The notes below the pieces were generated by a model. That model saw only the letters and a program-made list of their open reading frames with translations, was not told the DNA's origin and searched no databases. A DNA stretch of 64,000 bases. Source: Heliocidaris tuberculata (lineage: Eukaryota; Echinodermata; Echinoidea; Camarodonta; Echinometridae). Position 1 is the first letter of the stretch. Every line of letters begins with the position of its first letter. The stretch lies in assembly GCA_025618425.1 (NCBI GenBank), contig CM046847.1:7243033-7307032 (forward strand). The letters are read 5' to 3'. This document shows, in pieces, positions 12,087-24,712 of the stretch. Made by a program: the position numbers and the translations under genes.

Positions 12087-15000
12087 AACTGTTAGTCTTT
12101 CTTTAGTTATTGCATTTTGGATGGATAATGATTAAGCCTCATCATTTTCCTTTGCTGAGAGATGAAAGAAAGAATTAGAGGACTGCCTTGTATTTTACAT
12201 CTTTTTACATCTGTTACATGTATTAATGCCCCATGCAGATGTGCTTCCAACCAATTTTGTTCCTATGTTCAATAGAAACCAATGTTGGTTGTATATCATA
12301 GTTAATTGGGCAAATGGGGAAGATTATTGGTGATGATGCATTATAAAAATGCACAAATCAGACACATTTCTAATTATCCATTTCATTACACTATACATAT
12401 ATATGGGGCTACCATAGATAATAGGTATAATTAGTTTAGTATTATCGATGATAAAGCTTGGAATGTTAATCTTTCTTATGGGATACTTCATTTATTTTAG
12501 TGTTGTCTGTTCTTTCCTTCTTGGGTAAAGTATTTCTGTGGGAGAGAGATGGGGGGGGGGGGTGGTGCAGTAGAAAGTGGGAGCGAGACACAAAATGGGG
12601 CTAGTCTTGACTTTAAAAAATGTTCATCTCAGTATGTCTTTCTTGGTGCAGGTGTAGTATCAGTAAGTAACCTTGGTAAGCTAATATGAAACAAACATGT
12701 AGATGATTTATCAAAGGGCAAGGAAATGTATTATTTTGAAGCAGTTGGGCAGAGGATGGGGGAGGGGCATTAAAATTGTGTTTCCTATTGAAAGTAACTA
12801 ATAGATCACATAAAACAAATGATAGAAATGCAGGCCTCTGCACTTTCATGGGTCTGTACACAAGCAGTTTTTCTGGAGCTTGCTCACTTTCGAACCCTAT
12901 CCCCTTCGCACCTCTTTAAGTCCGATGACATCAACGAAAGTACATAAATGCCATTTGATGGCATTGCTCCTCATTTATCATCGATTGTTCTGGGGGGCAA
13001 ACCGTTGATGCAAATCTCGCTCCAGTGCATGCAGCAGCACTGGCAAGGCTTTTCGGCGGTCCTTGTGAAGCTCCGTCACGAATGGGATAAACTGCAACTT
13101 AGAGGACCTAATTACTACGGTCAATTATCTGCCATGTTTATTGAGTCATAGTACTTTTGGACAGGGTATTGAGGTTAATGACTTAACCAATGGGATATAA
13201 ACAGATTGGCTAGTTCGTTAAGATAGTCGGGAACCATTGGTTACGCATTTGTCTTTAATGTCAAAGTGTAAGCTCAAAAATGAACACCATAGGATTTGCT
13301 ACATGGAAATGTGAATAAACACTGTAGTTAATTAGGTGTAACTAAATTAATTTACAAGTAGAAGAGGAGCGGGAACCAATTATGTAAAGTGATCTAGAAT
13401 TGTATATGAACAACCCCTTAATGCTTAGGAACATGATTGATATGGACTGACATTAATAGCTGTATCTAGTTTAAAGCACTGCAAGTATGTTTATGTTAAG
13501 TGAAATATTTTATATCACATTTTAACAATGAAATTGAAAAAATTAATTATGACTTGTAAATTAATTTTCACAATGGGAACTTATTGTTTTGATTCTATTT
13601 GTTTTATCCACAGTCTGATTATTTTGGTAATTGCCAGAATTTTTTAAATTCCCTGTTTATGTTGTCAAAAGAGAAGGTAGTAAATTGTTCTACCTTTGCT
13701 CAGTGATGATTCATGTAGACTGCATGTAAACAAGAATTTTGTAATTGAACTGTATGTTGTCATGTTCCCAATCTTGCCTATCAAAATGTTATGTTTTCAC
13801 AATATGTACAATAAGAGCAAGGTCTTTCTTTATTTCAAATTGCTTTTAACAATATGCCCGCCCTGATATTTTGTCAACGTCTGTATACACACAGGGTCCT
13901 GGGTAAATCTAGACCTTAGAGGAGCCATTTCATGCAGATTTTATCCCAAATTATGCACCAGGCAAGTTTAATTTGGGTCAGATCCACACTCCGATCTAAA
14001 GCCTTCTCCCATCGGACCATGTGCAGTAAAGCAAGCCAATCTGTCTTATCATCATGATCGAGCACTTAACAGCCATGTCAGTTCCATAATTACAGAAAAG
14101 GGCCCTTGCCGGCCATGTCCATTGCCTTGTGAACAGCTACACAGCCAAAAGCAACCTTTCGCTGTAATTGAAGTAGAGCGAACAGGATGAAAGTCCCAAG
14201 TGAATTTCTTCAGGTTTTTTTTTCCTTCAGAATATTTTTCCACCCCATAGTCTGGTTTAATATGTGCAATTCCATTTAAATTTATATATTTATTAAGCTT
14301 ATTCCCATAGGATAGTTTCATTCAAGCCAACAAGAAGAAATTTTGATGGCCTACTTATCAAGGAAGCCCTACAACCAATGCATAAACAGATATATAAAAT
14401 AATATAAAATGTGATACAAAACAAAACAAAATAAAGTAAAACACAGATCTGCACAATAGTAAAATATTTCAAAGATAAATAGATAATCTGAACTAGTCAG
14501 CCTATACAAAAAGCAGGGCCTACAGCCCATTGTGAGAAATAATTCTAGCACAAAAACAAAGGCTAGAATGGAAGAAAACAAAGGAAAAAATGTAAGCAAT
14601 GAAGGAAACAGAATTCCTCAAAATGATAGAAAGAAAAAACAACAATTCTGAGTTAAATTTATCTTCTTGTCTCAGGCATTAGTCATTTTCTACATCCTTT
14701 CATCTTCTACCTTATGGCATCTCTTCCTGTAACAACTTATGAAAATATTTGTATGGTATATTTTATGATTATACATGTACAATGGCTACACAACGTACAT
14801 GTACATGTACTTGTAGTCAGATTTGTCAAGAACACGCATGGCTTATTTCTCTTCTCTGTATATTTTCTCCAGTCAGCCTCATACTCCCCTCCTTAATGTC
14901 TTCACAACCTTTCTCCGCTATTAACTTCTTGCCTTTTTTTTTATTGCTACTCCTCAAATTGGCACAGATTGCAATTTGCGTTAAACCACATCAGTAAAAT

Positions 15001-15584
15001 GTATTAAGCGAGAATGCAGGTTTCTGCAGGCTGCATTTATGCACATTTGCGCTCAGCATAATGAGGTTTACTTTCAGTGTGCTCTCCACGTTTCATGTCA
15101 TAAGGGTCTATTGACATTTATGTTGCCTGTCTGTGTTTTCTTATAATGTACATCAAGGGGATAGCCTACATTTCTCTAGGGGTTAATCATTTCCATGAAA
15201 AAGATAAATAGTTCCCACAAACATTGATTGATCAAGCAAAAACTCCATTACTGAAAATTTAATGAAACAAGAGAAACGTACTTAGGGCTTATGGATTTTG
15301 TAAGGAGAATTGGAAAAATTCCTAGGTTCAGCAGTACATGTAGTTTTGTTAGATTTACATTTAAAACCTGTATGCCAGTTAGAAATAAAATAGTTGGTAT
15401 TTGTCACTAATTGTATGATTTTAACAATGCATTGAATCTTGCATTCTAAATTCATAATATTGTTTTTTTATTCTCTGCTGTTGCTATTATATTTATATGT
15501 TAAACTAATGATTACAAATGTTCATAAAAATCATGGGGGATCATGTATGATAGTGAAATCTGTATGATTTTTGTTTTTATGCAG

Positions 15585-16450
15585 ATCATGTTGGAGGAAC
15601 ACTACTGCAGGGCCTCTCCACATCCCAGCAGTCGTCATTTTTCTCTAGTCTATTTGTTCATTCAACATCAACAACAGTAACAACTACAACAACAGTATCC
15701 ACCACGATATCATCACCATCATCATCCTCAACATGTAGCATTCCAGTTACTACAGTGGAACAATTTCACAATGCTGTGAATGAAAGCCTCTCGACCACAC
15801 CCCCTGCTCCGCCCAAAAAGCGGCACTGTAGATCCCTGTCTGCTGGGGAGGTTACGGAAGGGAGATCGAGATGGAAGCCCAATGCATCAAAGATCTGGCG
15901 CCCATTCCGCCACTGCCGCGCAAAGCTAGACGCTTACCAGGGCCACTCCCCCATGCTAAACGTGAGTAGCTTTAATAATAATGTAGGCTTGGACTCTTCA
16001 TCCATACCAAGCACGACCCTGAACCTGGCAGGGGACAGCACAGACCCCATGAATCAGTATTCCACTCCCCCGGAGTCACCGATACCGCGCCCCGCATCGG
16101 CGACATCCTGGGAGAACAGCACCAATCCACCGGTGTGGCTAGAACAGACTTCTTTCAAACCGCTCACATCACCGCGGCTCTGGCACAGGCTACGATCCTT
16201 GGAGGATGCTGAGAAGGAGGGCCTCTCGGTAAGCTCAGGGTCAGTTGCGTCCCTCACAAGCAGTGTGGACTCCGCTCCGGAGGTCGACTTGACCAGCAGT
16301 GGCGGATTCGCAAGAGGAACTTTCAAGAAAGCTGTAGTGATGCCAAGATGCAGGTCTCAACCTTGTGTCTCAAATAGGAAAAAGTGTGGGAAGAAAAGGC
16401 GGAGAGAAGAGGAACCGAGACCAAAGTTAGACCTGTTCAAAATGAGAGAG
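15585..16450 (+). CDS. FAM53: FAM53 (Simplet) family protein, large central exon
   Basis: Internal exon between a T-rich acceptor (...ttttatgcag) and a donor (GAG|gtaggt). It starts with the last two bases of a codon (phase 1 intron before it); full codons run from 15587 and it ends at phase 0, giving 288 open codons. A Ser/Thr-rich stretch lies near 15665-15735. PPAPPKKRHCRSLS is at 15800-15841, followed by a W-K-P-N-A-S-K-I-W-R-P block (15872 on), matching the N-terminal signature of FAM53A/B/C. STPPESPIPRP follows. The C-terminal signature at 16346-16444 is RSQPCV, a basic KKRRREEE nuclear-localisation-like stretch, then RPKLDLFKM. Family knowledge: FAM53 proteins are small nuclear proteins without an enzyme domain; fish Simplet/FAM53B is needed for nuclear beta-catenin and Wnt signalling. 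Arg-Ser sites such as RCRSQP may bind 14-3-3 (inference). The exon is visibly more GC-rich than its surroundings. No ATG lies at its 5' end, so the start is in another exon. Which vertebrate paralogue it matches cannot be told; it is probably a single invertebrate FAM53. Confidence 0.88.
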
Positions 16451-17117
16451 GTAGGTTTGCAATTTTCTTATCGGTTGTGTTCAATATTGATGCATCAACA
16501 GAGATTGAAAATTTCATAATGTCCACATACCGCATTCGGGATAGCATTTACGTCATCAACAATATAAATTTGAAATTTTGATTGTTTTGAAGGCAGCAAA
16601 TGTCGCAGAAATTTTCATGAAACTTTTCATAATCATCCAATCCCAAAAGGCAATTGAATGTTTATTTGGCATTAAAAAAAATGCAACTATGGAAATAAAA
16701 TTCCTCTGGCAATCATTGACTCAAAGAGTTTGGTTGCTGTATGGTTTTGACTGATTTGATTTTGAGTTGGACCGGATCGTAATGAAATCAGCTTCCCTTT
16801 GATTGCTGATTCTTGCCATGTTTCCTTTTATCCTTGTGAAAGTTCATGGTATTATTAGCCGTACCACCTTGATCAAAGTGGGTTGCTGAACAAAGAAATG
16901 GACTAAGTACACATTACCTGACTATCATCAAGCAGGGCATGCATACACAACATGAAGATTCAAGATGGGTATTGACACATTTCCATAAAGCTCGCCAGAG
17001 GCATGGAGGGGAAGAGGAAGCTAAAAGCAGTGACATTCCTTGAAGAAAATAGCACAGGATTATAGTTGTTGTTTGGTGGAAAGAGGGATCTGCATTGAAA
17101 TAAATCAGGCAGTGAAT

Positions 17118-17492
17118 AAAATAACCTTCATGTAGAACTAACCAGCATTGCTGTGTTCACATGGCCCATGGAAACCAAGATATCTGTGAAGTATGTGAAC
17201 ATTCTGCTTATCTGAGCTTATTTCTTGCTATGACACGTATATACATAATTACAGGGAGAAAATAACCTTCATGTAGAACTAACTAATGTACAGTAGTGTA
17301 TGTTCTGCTCATCTGAGCTAACTTCTTGCTATATATGCAAAATTGCACCTCAAAAATAACTTTTATGTAGAACTAACAAGTATCACTCTGTTCACATGGC
17401 CTATGGAAACCAAGATATCTGTGATACACATGTACATTGTATGTGTGCATTCTTCTTATCCTAACTAACTTCTTGCTATTTATGCAAAATTG
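17118..17492 (+). repeat. Three diverged tandem units
   Basis: Units start at about 17118, 17259 and 17352 with AAAATAAC.TT.ATGTAGAACTAAC and end with CTTCTTGCTAT. Units 1 and 3 also share TGTTCACATGGCC.ATGGAAACC followed by AAGATATCTGTGA; unit 2 lacks that part (about 93 bp against about 141). Confidence 0.8.
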
Positions 17493-19312
17493 TTACGAAA
17501 ACAGCAATCGGAATAAGAATTAAAAAAATAATAAGAAAAAAAAAAAAAAATATCCCCACTTATATGCATTTTTATTCAGTCATCATCAATTTTAAGACTT
17601 ATGGACAACTTGATATTAATTTTTCCAGCTAGTTTTATTTCCAATTTGAAAGTTCAGAAGGAAGGAAAAATGACAAGAATAAAAAAATGGGCTTTGATGA
17701 ATCATGAAATTGAACTTTTCAAACTGAGGAAAAGGAAGATAGTGGTTGACTGTCCATGCTGGAGGTATACATTAATAGTATGGGGACCTAGTGTTACACT
17801 ACAAATGTGTCAGGAGATAGTTTACTATGAAAACTGATATCTCATAAACACCAGATGACATTTATTTATTATTCAGACGCCTGTGACACTCACACTGAAC
17901 GTTCACGGTTCACCAATAGCACCACCTCAAAGATGGACGCAATCAATGTTTCAAACAAGATTTTGACGTTTATTTGAATTAGGATGGAGCATGTATCAAT
18001 CAATTTAGAGGACGGCACCAATACGTGTGTTAAATTTATGAACCTATATGTGGCATACTATAGTATCCACAAAGATTGTTCAAAAGTGCCAAGAATTATT
18101 TCTTACAGACATGTAGTACAGTCACTAAACAGGATTTCTATTGGAATTAAAGTTAGGAAAATAGATTTATGAAATAAAATATTTTAGTGACATGAGCATT
18201 TTATCAATATACACTATGTAATAACTGAAAGAGTGATACAAGTACATGTATTAAATCAAAGAATTTTTAAATGAAAACCTCTATGAAGATTCTACTCAGC
18301 TTTAGCAACTTGAAGGCAGCCCCAATTCGATGTTTTATATAATATCTTATTGGGGGGGGGGGGGGGATCGTGTGAGGGGCTTTGATAGGCCTTCACTTTA
18401 TCTTAATCTTTTTCATGTTGCCACATAAACTCTTTCAATTTGTTTCCCTTATGAAATATGATGTGGATTTAAATTTTCAACGTCACTTGTTATGCATGCA
18501 CCAGATACATAGGACGTATCAATTATGCGACTGTCCTTTTATTCTGTGCAAACTTTGTAGCCTATTGCTATCAAGTTGTGTGATCTGATCTTCATACAAA
18601 CACACCAGTGGCTAGAGGCCCAAGTCGATGTCACGTAAGATGACAGGGTCTGCACTTACCCCTTATACTTCTCATGGAATTTATACCCATCCGGATGTGC
18701 CAGATAAGAGTAAAATTGATGTCGCCTCCAAGTTGCCAGCAGCGACTAACTTCCTTAATTGCATTTCGGAAGAACTCAATGTATTCATGATCAGGTCGGG
18801 GGGATAGGAGAGCAGGTCTTTTCATCTTCTTTTAATTTTTGGCCCACAAAATCAGGCCTTTTTCTCCTGAAATGCATCAAGAACGTTTTCACTGCCTTTC
18901 AGATGTTTGGAGAATGGAGATTAACTCCTGGAGCACTGTCCTACATGATAAATTCTCAGAAGAAACGGCTCCTTACAAAAGATTCCATATTTGTGTCGCT
19001 GTAGAGCACAGGATAATCCCTGCAAAAAAAATTCTCATGCATAAACATAGCCTGAATATTTTAGTAGAAATGAATGCGTTTTAACACCTGGATTTTGATT
19101 TGCAATGATGTGTGGTGTATGGATCAGCAGCATCATGTTTGATACACTGCAGTACATGTAAGGTGGATTATGATGTAGTACTGTGAAAGAATTTAGGGGG
19201 AAAAAAGAACAGAAAAGGAAGATAAGATTGCAAAAAGAACAAATCCAAAACAAAACATAAAACAAGTGACTGATGATATAGTTTTCCTTTCCTGAATGAT
19301 GTTAGATTGTGG

Positions 19313-19703
19313 TTAAAGATGAAGTTTCGTTCTGGTCATGAGATTGAATTGTGAAAGAAACTGTCTCAAAGCAATTGGGAAAGGTTGATTATATAGCAAA
19401 TAAGAATTGGTGTATGCTGTAAGGTTTTGGAATCACCAAATTGATAAAAAAATGGACTCACTCCTGCTGAGAGTCACATGCACTGCACACAGAAATGTGT
19501 ATATGGGATTATGGGACTACACACAAATATTCGGCCCAAACATTTCAGCTGTTTCTTGTTATATTTTAAACATGAGAGCATTTGAACAACAATCCTTTTC
19601 AGGAGACATATCTACTATGATAATCTTCCAAACTAACAAAAAGAATGGGAAAGCTCACAAATTAATTTTTTACCTTTCCCAGAACTCAAAAGCTTCCCTT
19701 TAA
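19313..19703 (+). mobile_element. TTAA-bounded MITE-like family, copy 1
   Basis: 391 bp from TTAAAGATGAAGTTTCG to AGCTTCCCTTTAA. The ends are inverted repeats of about 25 bp (TTAAAG..AAGTT..GTTCTGG against TTAAAGGGAAGC..GTTCTGGG). TTAA at both limits fits a TTAA target duplication, as made by piggyBac-type transposases, but no transposase is present. Serves as the uninterrupted reference for copy 3. Short open frames inside are chance. Confidence 0.82.
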
Positions 19704-20479
19704 ATAGAGCCTGTTGATGCAATATCAAGAGCATTCTCTGGAATTTTGTCATGGCTTTTACAATTAATTCCTGTTATTCCTATCTAAAACTTTGTGCCTT
19801 TATACGGCGTAGATCACAACTGATGTTCGTGTAGTGTCTGTAAATAAAACTTGATAGCTACCAGCCAAGAATTTAAACTACATGTATCATTGCTTTATTT
19901 TGTTGAAAATTTTGATCATAGAAGATAATTAGTAGAAAGAAAAAAAAAAAAAAAAGTACTTTGTATATTGCTATGATCCATAAAATTTTATGTCAGGTGT
20001 GACTGGGCTAAATTTAGTCGCAGTAAACAAACCTCTTTGTGAGGAAAGAATGAAACTGACGCACCTTTTGTAAGTAGTTCAACTGATAATCACGTTTTTA
20101 ACTTTGAAATCCAGACATCCTTGTACCCTGGGCTCCTATCAAGGGGCCTGTTATGTTGGAAGAAAAAGGGTTTAATAGCTCAAGCTACAAAAAACAGGTT
20201 TGCTCTTTACTTTTGTTTGGCAACCAATTGATCGATAAGCAGCCGAGTGATAAATTAGCTAGTCTGATGTCGATGCTTGCAATGATTTCATTCTAAATTT
20301 GGGGGGGGGGTGTACATCATGGAAACTACTTTTTGTATACATAGGAGTTTTATAAATGTCTAGTGGTTGTTTCAAGCAAAATAATTATTGTGTTGCACAT
20401 AGACAAAAAGAAAAAAAATGACAAATTTTTATTAATTTGATATTTTAGAAAAATCACGTTTTTCTGGGATCGTGCTTAC

Positions 20480-21260
20480 GTTGCTGTTAAAAATATTTCA
20501 ATGGTTTTTTCATCATCCTAATTCATCCAAATTTTTTCAGTAGTATTAGCAGAGCTGCCAAATAGTACGATTTTATCCTATTTCATAGGATTTTTCAGTG
20601 ACAATACGACACTAGGATTTTTCTCAATAAAATATGATTTATCAACAAAATAACTATGTGTCTCCATGTGTTTATGTATCTCTCATTGACATTGTACATG
20701 ATTGCGTATGCAAGACAGAGTTTAGGTCCAGTTTGAGTACTGCAACATTAAGTGATATTCTCACTCAGAAGGCAACATGCCAGTCTTAAGGACAAAACTG
20801 CTATGAAATGAAATTTAGTGATAGAACAAAGTGTAAGGGAGCAGCAACAACAGCAGCAGCAGCGGCATCAGGGTCTCAAAAGTAAATGAGGTAATTGTTA
20901 AGTGAAGTTCCCTTATTAGAATAGGATCATTCATCATCAATAACATGTACACTGTACATGTACATGTAGTTAAGTCACTAAATAAATTACATACATGTAC
21001 TTGTATACATGTATAAATTACTACAAAATAAACAAAATTCGCAATCCTTGAGATATTGTGTAGGAAAGTACACAACAGTTAAGAATAGGATTTTTTTTCT
21101 GAAAATAGGATTTTTATGGTAAAATCATAGGATTTTTGGTCAAGTGAGGTTGGCGGCTCTGTATTAGTACTTTTAATAAAGATATTTCAATGATTTTACA
21201 TCATCATGGTTCATAACCCTAATTTTTTCAGTAGTAGTACTTTTAATAAATGACAGCTCA
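20480..21260 (+). repeat. Tandem duplication flanking the hAT-like element
   Basis: The sequence left of the element (ATTTCAATGGTTTTTTCATCATC... AATTTTTTCAGTAGTA) recurs to its right (ATTTCAATGATTTTACATCATC... AATTTTTTCAGTAGTAG, ending near 21250 with TACTTTTAATAAA). The right-hand unit therefore shows what the junction looks like without the insertion. Confidence 0.65.
20550..21161. mobile_element. hAT-like non-autonomous element
   Basis: Ends are CAGAGCTGCCAA and TTGGCGGCTCTG (one mismatch as an inverted pair), the CAGRG...CYCTG type typical of hAT elements. Further subterminal inverted symmetry: CCTATTTCATAGGATTTTT on the left and TCATAGGATTTTTGG on the right. It is flanked directly by TATTAG on both sides (20544-20549, 21162-21167); hAT normally makes 8 bp, so two positions may have decayed or the class may differ. 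The 612-bp interior has no transposase frame, and includes a CAG-type run (about 20840-20866) and TACATGTA palindromes. Confidence 0.72.
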
Positions 21261-21723
21261 TTCAATATGGCAATTGGGTAACTAGTATACCGTAAAATTT
21301 GTTACGCAATTCAAGTTGCCATAAACAGAAGATGATGATGAAAAACCTTATTGGAAATGGAATATTTGTTTGTCTAGAATTGTGGTTTTGTATTTGTAGC
21401 GAGATGAAAGATGGAACATGACGATGTTTTGTAAAGAAGCTGTAGGCTCGAGTAGAGAATGGAGGACCTGACATTTGCTGATCAATAACAAACTAAATCA
21501 CGCAGCGTGTTCATGGTTGCTAACAACTGATCGTAAAGGAAAGGGATTGAGGAGGGAGGCAAAGAGAGAATAAGAAGATCAAGTTCATACCCACACTGCT
21601 CACGTTTCAACGACAGTTGACAATGCTTGAATTGATGTAACCATGGTAAGGCTATGGCTAGGGTCATATAGTTATGCTGGTTCCTCAAGGGTTGAAGTCT
21701 ACAATGTTCCCTGTTTTATGTAT

Positions 21724-21879
21724 GGGGGGGGGGGGGGGGATGATGGAGGTTGGTGGGGTAGACAGAGTAGAAGTGTATAATGTTTTGTATGCTTTTTAAG
21801 GGAAGTATTAGTGGGTGAGGGAAGGGTAGGATTGTATGTCACTTTGGGGTTCCTTCCATGGGGGGGGGGGGGGGGGGGG
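21724..21879. repeat. Two long poly-G tracts
   Basis: G16 (21724-21739) and G20 (21860-21879), the longest homopolymers of G in the window, 120 bp apart. Confidence 0.95.
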
Positions 21880-23940
21880 AGGGCAGGATGTAGAGATCCA
21901 TTTAAGATTTTGTCTGTGCATTTTCAAAGGGTGGGGATAGGCAAAAATGTTCAAACTTATTTTTGACTTAAATTTTTGAAGGAAAAGTTCGAAGGCAAAG
22001 GGGAGTTTTACCGACAATCAAAATATACAGGTAGCCTTTGATTAGAAGAACAAGATTTACACTTGAATTCCCACCTGATTAGGATTTGCAGACAGCCTTT
22101 GAACTAGTTCATACATTGTGTTTATTTATTCGTGATTGATACAATGAGCAGTGACAAACATAGGAAGGATGAGATTGCGTTGTAACACTACCATCTTGAC
22201 ACGGTTTGAATGTTTATGAAAACAGCGACAGTGTTCTGTTTTTCTTGTATCGTGGGGCATGACATATCTACTTGACAATCTTTAAATATATCTTTTTATC
22301 TCTAGGGGGCTCCTTTTGAATTAAACCAAGATTTTAATAAAGAAAATGAATGTCCAGACAGGGCTACTTACATGTACAGGGTAACTGAGGCAATTTTATT
22401 TTAGGAACTCTGGGGCAAAAGTCCTGGGAGTCCCTATGCATTAGGCATGTTGGTGCTTGATCATCTGAAAATACAATGTCCTAACTATTAAGTACAGATG
22501 GGATGAACATTCATTAAACATAAAAGGAATGTTTTGACAGTTTCTAGTATAAATTTTCATGCTCCATTTCTATTTTTCCATCTCCCTTTATAGTGTTGTT
22601 TGTTTTTCTCATTGTTTGATTTGTGCTGGATCATGTTGGGGATTTAATAGGAAATTGTGAAAAGACTTTTTTAAAGAAAATCCATACACAGTGTTTTAAA
22701 TTACAATTTTTACTTTTTATTCATTTAAATTTTTTTTAATTTGCTCTTTAATACAACACATACAAAAATAATCCTCTGGCAGCATCCACTAGTTAGATAA
22801 TTGATATTGTTCTATTTTCCTGTCCACCAGTGAAAGCAAACATAGATTGATTTGTGGCCATGAAACTGCTCAGTTTTCTTTCATATTCAGTTTGTTGATG
22901 AATTACGCTCGCTTCCTGTGGCTTTAGGGCTGCAAATTATGCGCAGTGATTGCAAGTCTGGATAAAATTTCTTTAGTTTATTTCATTAGCATCCATGCAT
23001 CATAGGTATAGTTTGAGGCAGTTTGTGATGAATTGTAAATTACAACAGCCATAATTTGTATTCTATGGAACGTTCTTTTTCATTTCCCATTCTGAATGAA
23101 ATTAAATCAGTGCTGACATTTGATATTTTTCCTCTCAATTAATTTCAGTTGTCATAGACAAATTACAAGACTGACCAGTGAATTACACACTTGAAGTGCT
23201 GTATGTTAAATGAAGATTATGGGCCATGAAGATTTTTCATAATTTGATATAGGCCGAACTTGTATTATATATCCCTCTCTGCTCTCTCCCTAAAGTGGGC
23301 TATGTTCATTTTTTGCTTTCATAATCACAATGAGACAAGTTCATGACCTGCTAATACATCTCGATCTTATTTACACGTACACACTCTATTATATATTATT
23401 TTTCTATTTTGTCACTGGGGGGTAGCTCCATTTATTATAAACACAAATAATGTACAATGATGAATAAGAGGCATATGATCATGTAACCTCTTTCATGTCT
23501 GTAAAGCTGGCTTGACAAATTTTAAAGATATACATGTAAAGGTTTACTTTAAGATTGATCTCACAGCATCTGTCTGCTTTGAAACAATATTCTTTGTATT
23601 TTTCTGACATAAAGATGAATGCTGCATGTGTTTGCAGCTAGGCTAAAACCCAGATCAATAGAATATTTAGCGATTCCCCTGCGATGCATGACAGCCTATT
23701 CATATAGCCTCCCTTTCAGGCTGAGCTGCTTTAGGTTAGGTAGTAGTTGTGATCTAGTAGTATTTGAAAGGAGCTTTTATGAAGATTTATTCTGAATAAT
23801 TGATTAGAGGTTTTAGAAACATTAAAGTAATGACAAATTGTATGCATTATTGCTTAATATTACAAAAAGGAAAATATTACACTAAAACCCATCTATGTGA
23901 CAAAATAATACTTTGCCTAGTATTAACTATCTAATTCTAT

Positions 23941-24134
23941 ATAAAACACGATAAAAACTATTTTCGAAAAATCAACTCAAGGCAATTTCAATAGCCCTGT
24001 CTGTCACCTTTAGAAATGTGCGAACATTACAATGACGTATTACGTAATTCGAACCTGATTTCTATGGGCAGTACAATAGGCTTTTGAAATTGCCCTTGAG
24101 TTTATTTTTCGAAAGTAGTTTTTATCGTGTTATA
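23941..24134. mobile_element. Foldback element with about 57-bp inverted arms
   Basis: Left arm (ACACGATAAAAACTATTTTCG... ACTCAAGGCAATTTCAATAGCC) pairs with the right arm read in reverse (ACACGATAAAAACTACTTTCG...) with few mismatches. The core includes TGACGTATTACGTAAT. About 194 bp, no coding potential, limits approximate by a few bases. Confidence 0.78.
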
Positions 24135-24617
24135 AGTGTATGAAAACATTTTAATGTTATTTAGCTGCTCTGATATACTTCAATTGAAATTGATAAAAAT
24201 GATATAGGGTACAAATTATATCTACCTCTATCTGTAGTCTGTATACAACAATGAAAATATATTGCAATTTTAAAAAGACGGATTGCTAGAACCAAGCAGC
24301 AGTCGAGGATAATTTGAAAAATTGGGAGAGAAAAAAAAAATCTCTCTTTGGCTAGAAATAGAATAGAAGCTGTTGAGATCATGTCCATTGGTTGGATCCT
24401 GCTAAAAGATTTCTTACATCTATTACACAGAGTCCATCCCCTTGGCATTCCTTTTTTTGTTCTAGGATGACATGCCCTGGGAAATTCACTTTTCTTCCCT
24501 CTTTTGTCATCGGATGAAATCCATTTTTCGTACGACCAGGTCATTTCTAAAATGGATGGAGGAGCCAGATCAAGTATTGAATTTCTAACCCCTGCTTCTC
24601 TATCTGCCTCTTTCACA

Positions 24618-24618
24618 G

Positions 24619-24668
<50 letters not shown>

Positions 24669-24712
24669 TCTCTGTATCTCTCTTTCTCTTTCTCTCTCTC
24701 TGTCTGTCTCTA
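24618..24712. repeat. CT microsatellite
   Basis: Uninterrupted TC dinucleotides from about 24621 to 24660, then interrupted TC/TTTC. Confidence 0.95.

Larger units (their letters stand above)
4928..15584 (+). other. FAM53: Putative FAM53 intron (10.7 kb) if exon 4867-4927 is real
   Basis: Non-coding by inspection. Contains poly-G and GA tracts (5163-5176, 6120-6191, 12551-12562), a direct repeat of GTCATTTGTACCA (5632 and 5763), a TAG/AGT trinucleotide run (about 7854-7920), a CT run (about 8210-8231), a diverged duplication (about 9285-9460), the TTCGGAATTA inverted array (10107-10506), one copy of the TCGCCAGAG/CCTAA repeat (11836-12086) and a relatively GC-rich stretch (about 12890-13150) that could be conserved non-coding DNA. 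Open frames here are short and without recognisable domains. Confidence 0.5.

Noticed and set aside
15755..15757. GTG at 15755 as a start codon for the FAM53 frame
   Set aside because: The frame stays open upstream to a good splice acceptor at 15583-15584, and animal genes rarely start at GTG; this is an internal exon.
16054..16326. 90-codon open frame opposite the FAM53 exon
   Set aside because: Shadow of the real exon on the other strand.
24161..24616. 151-codon open frame on the - strand
   Set aside because: Composition and residues look random, with no recognised motif; it abuts a CT microsatellite.
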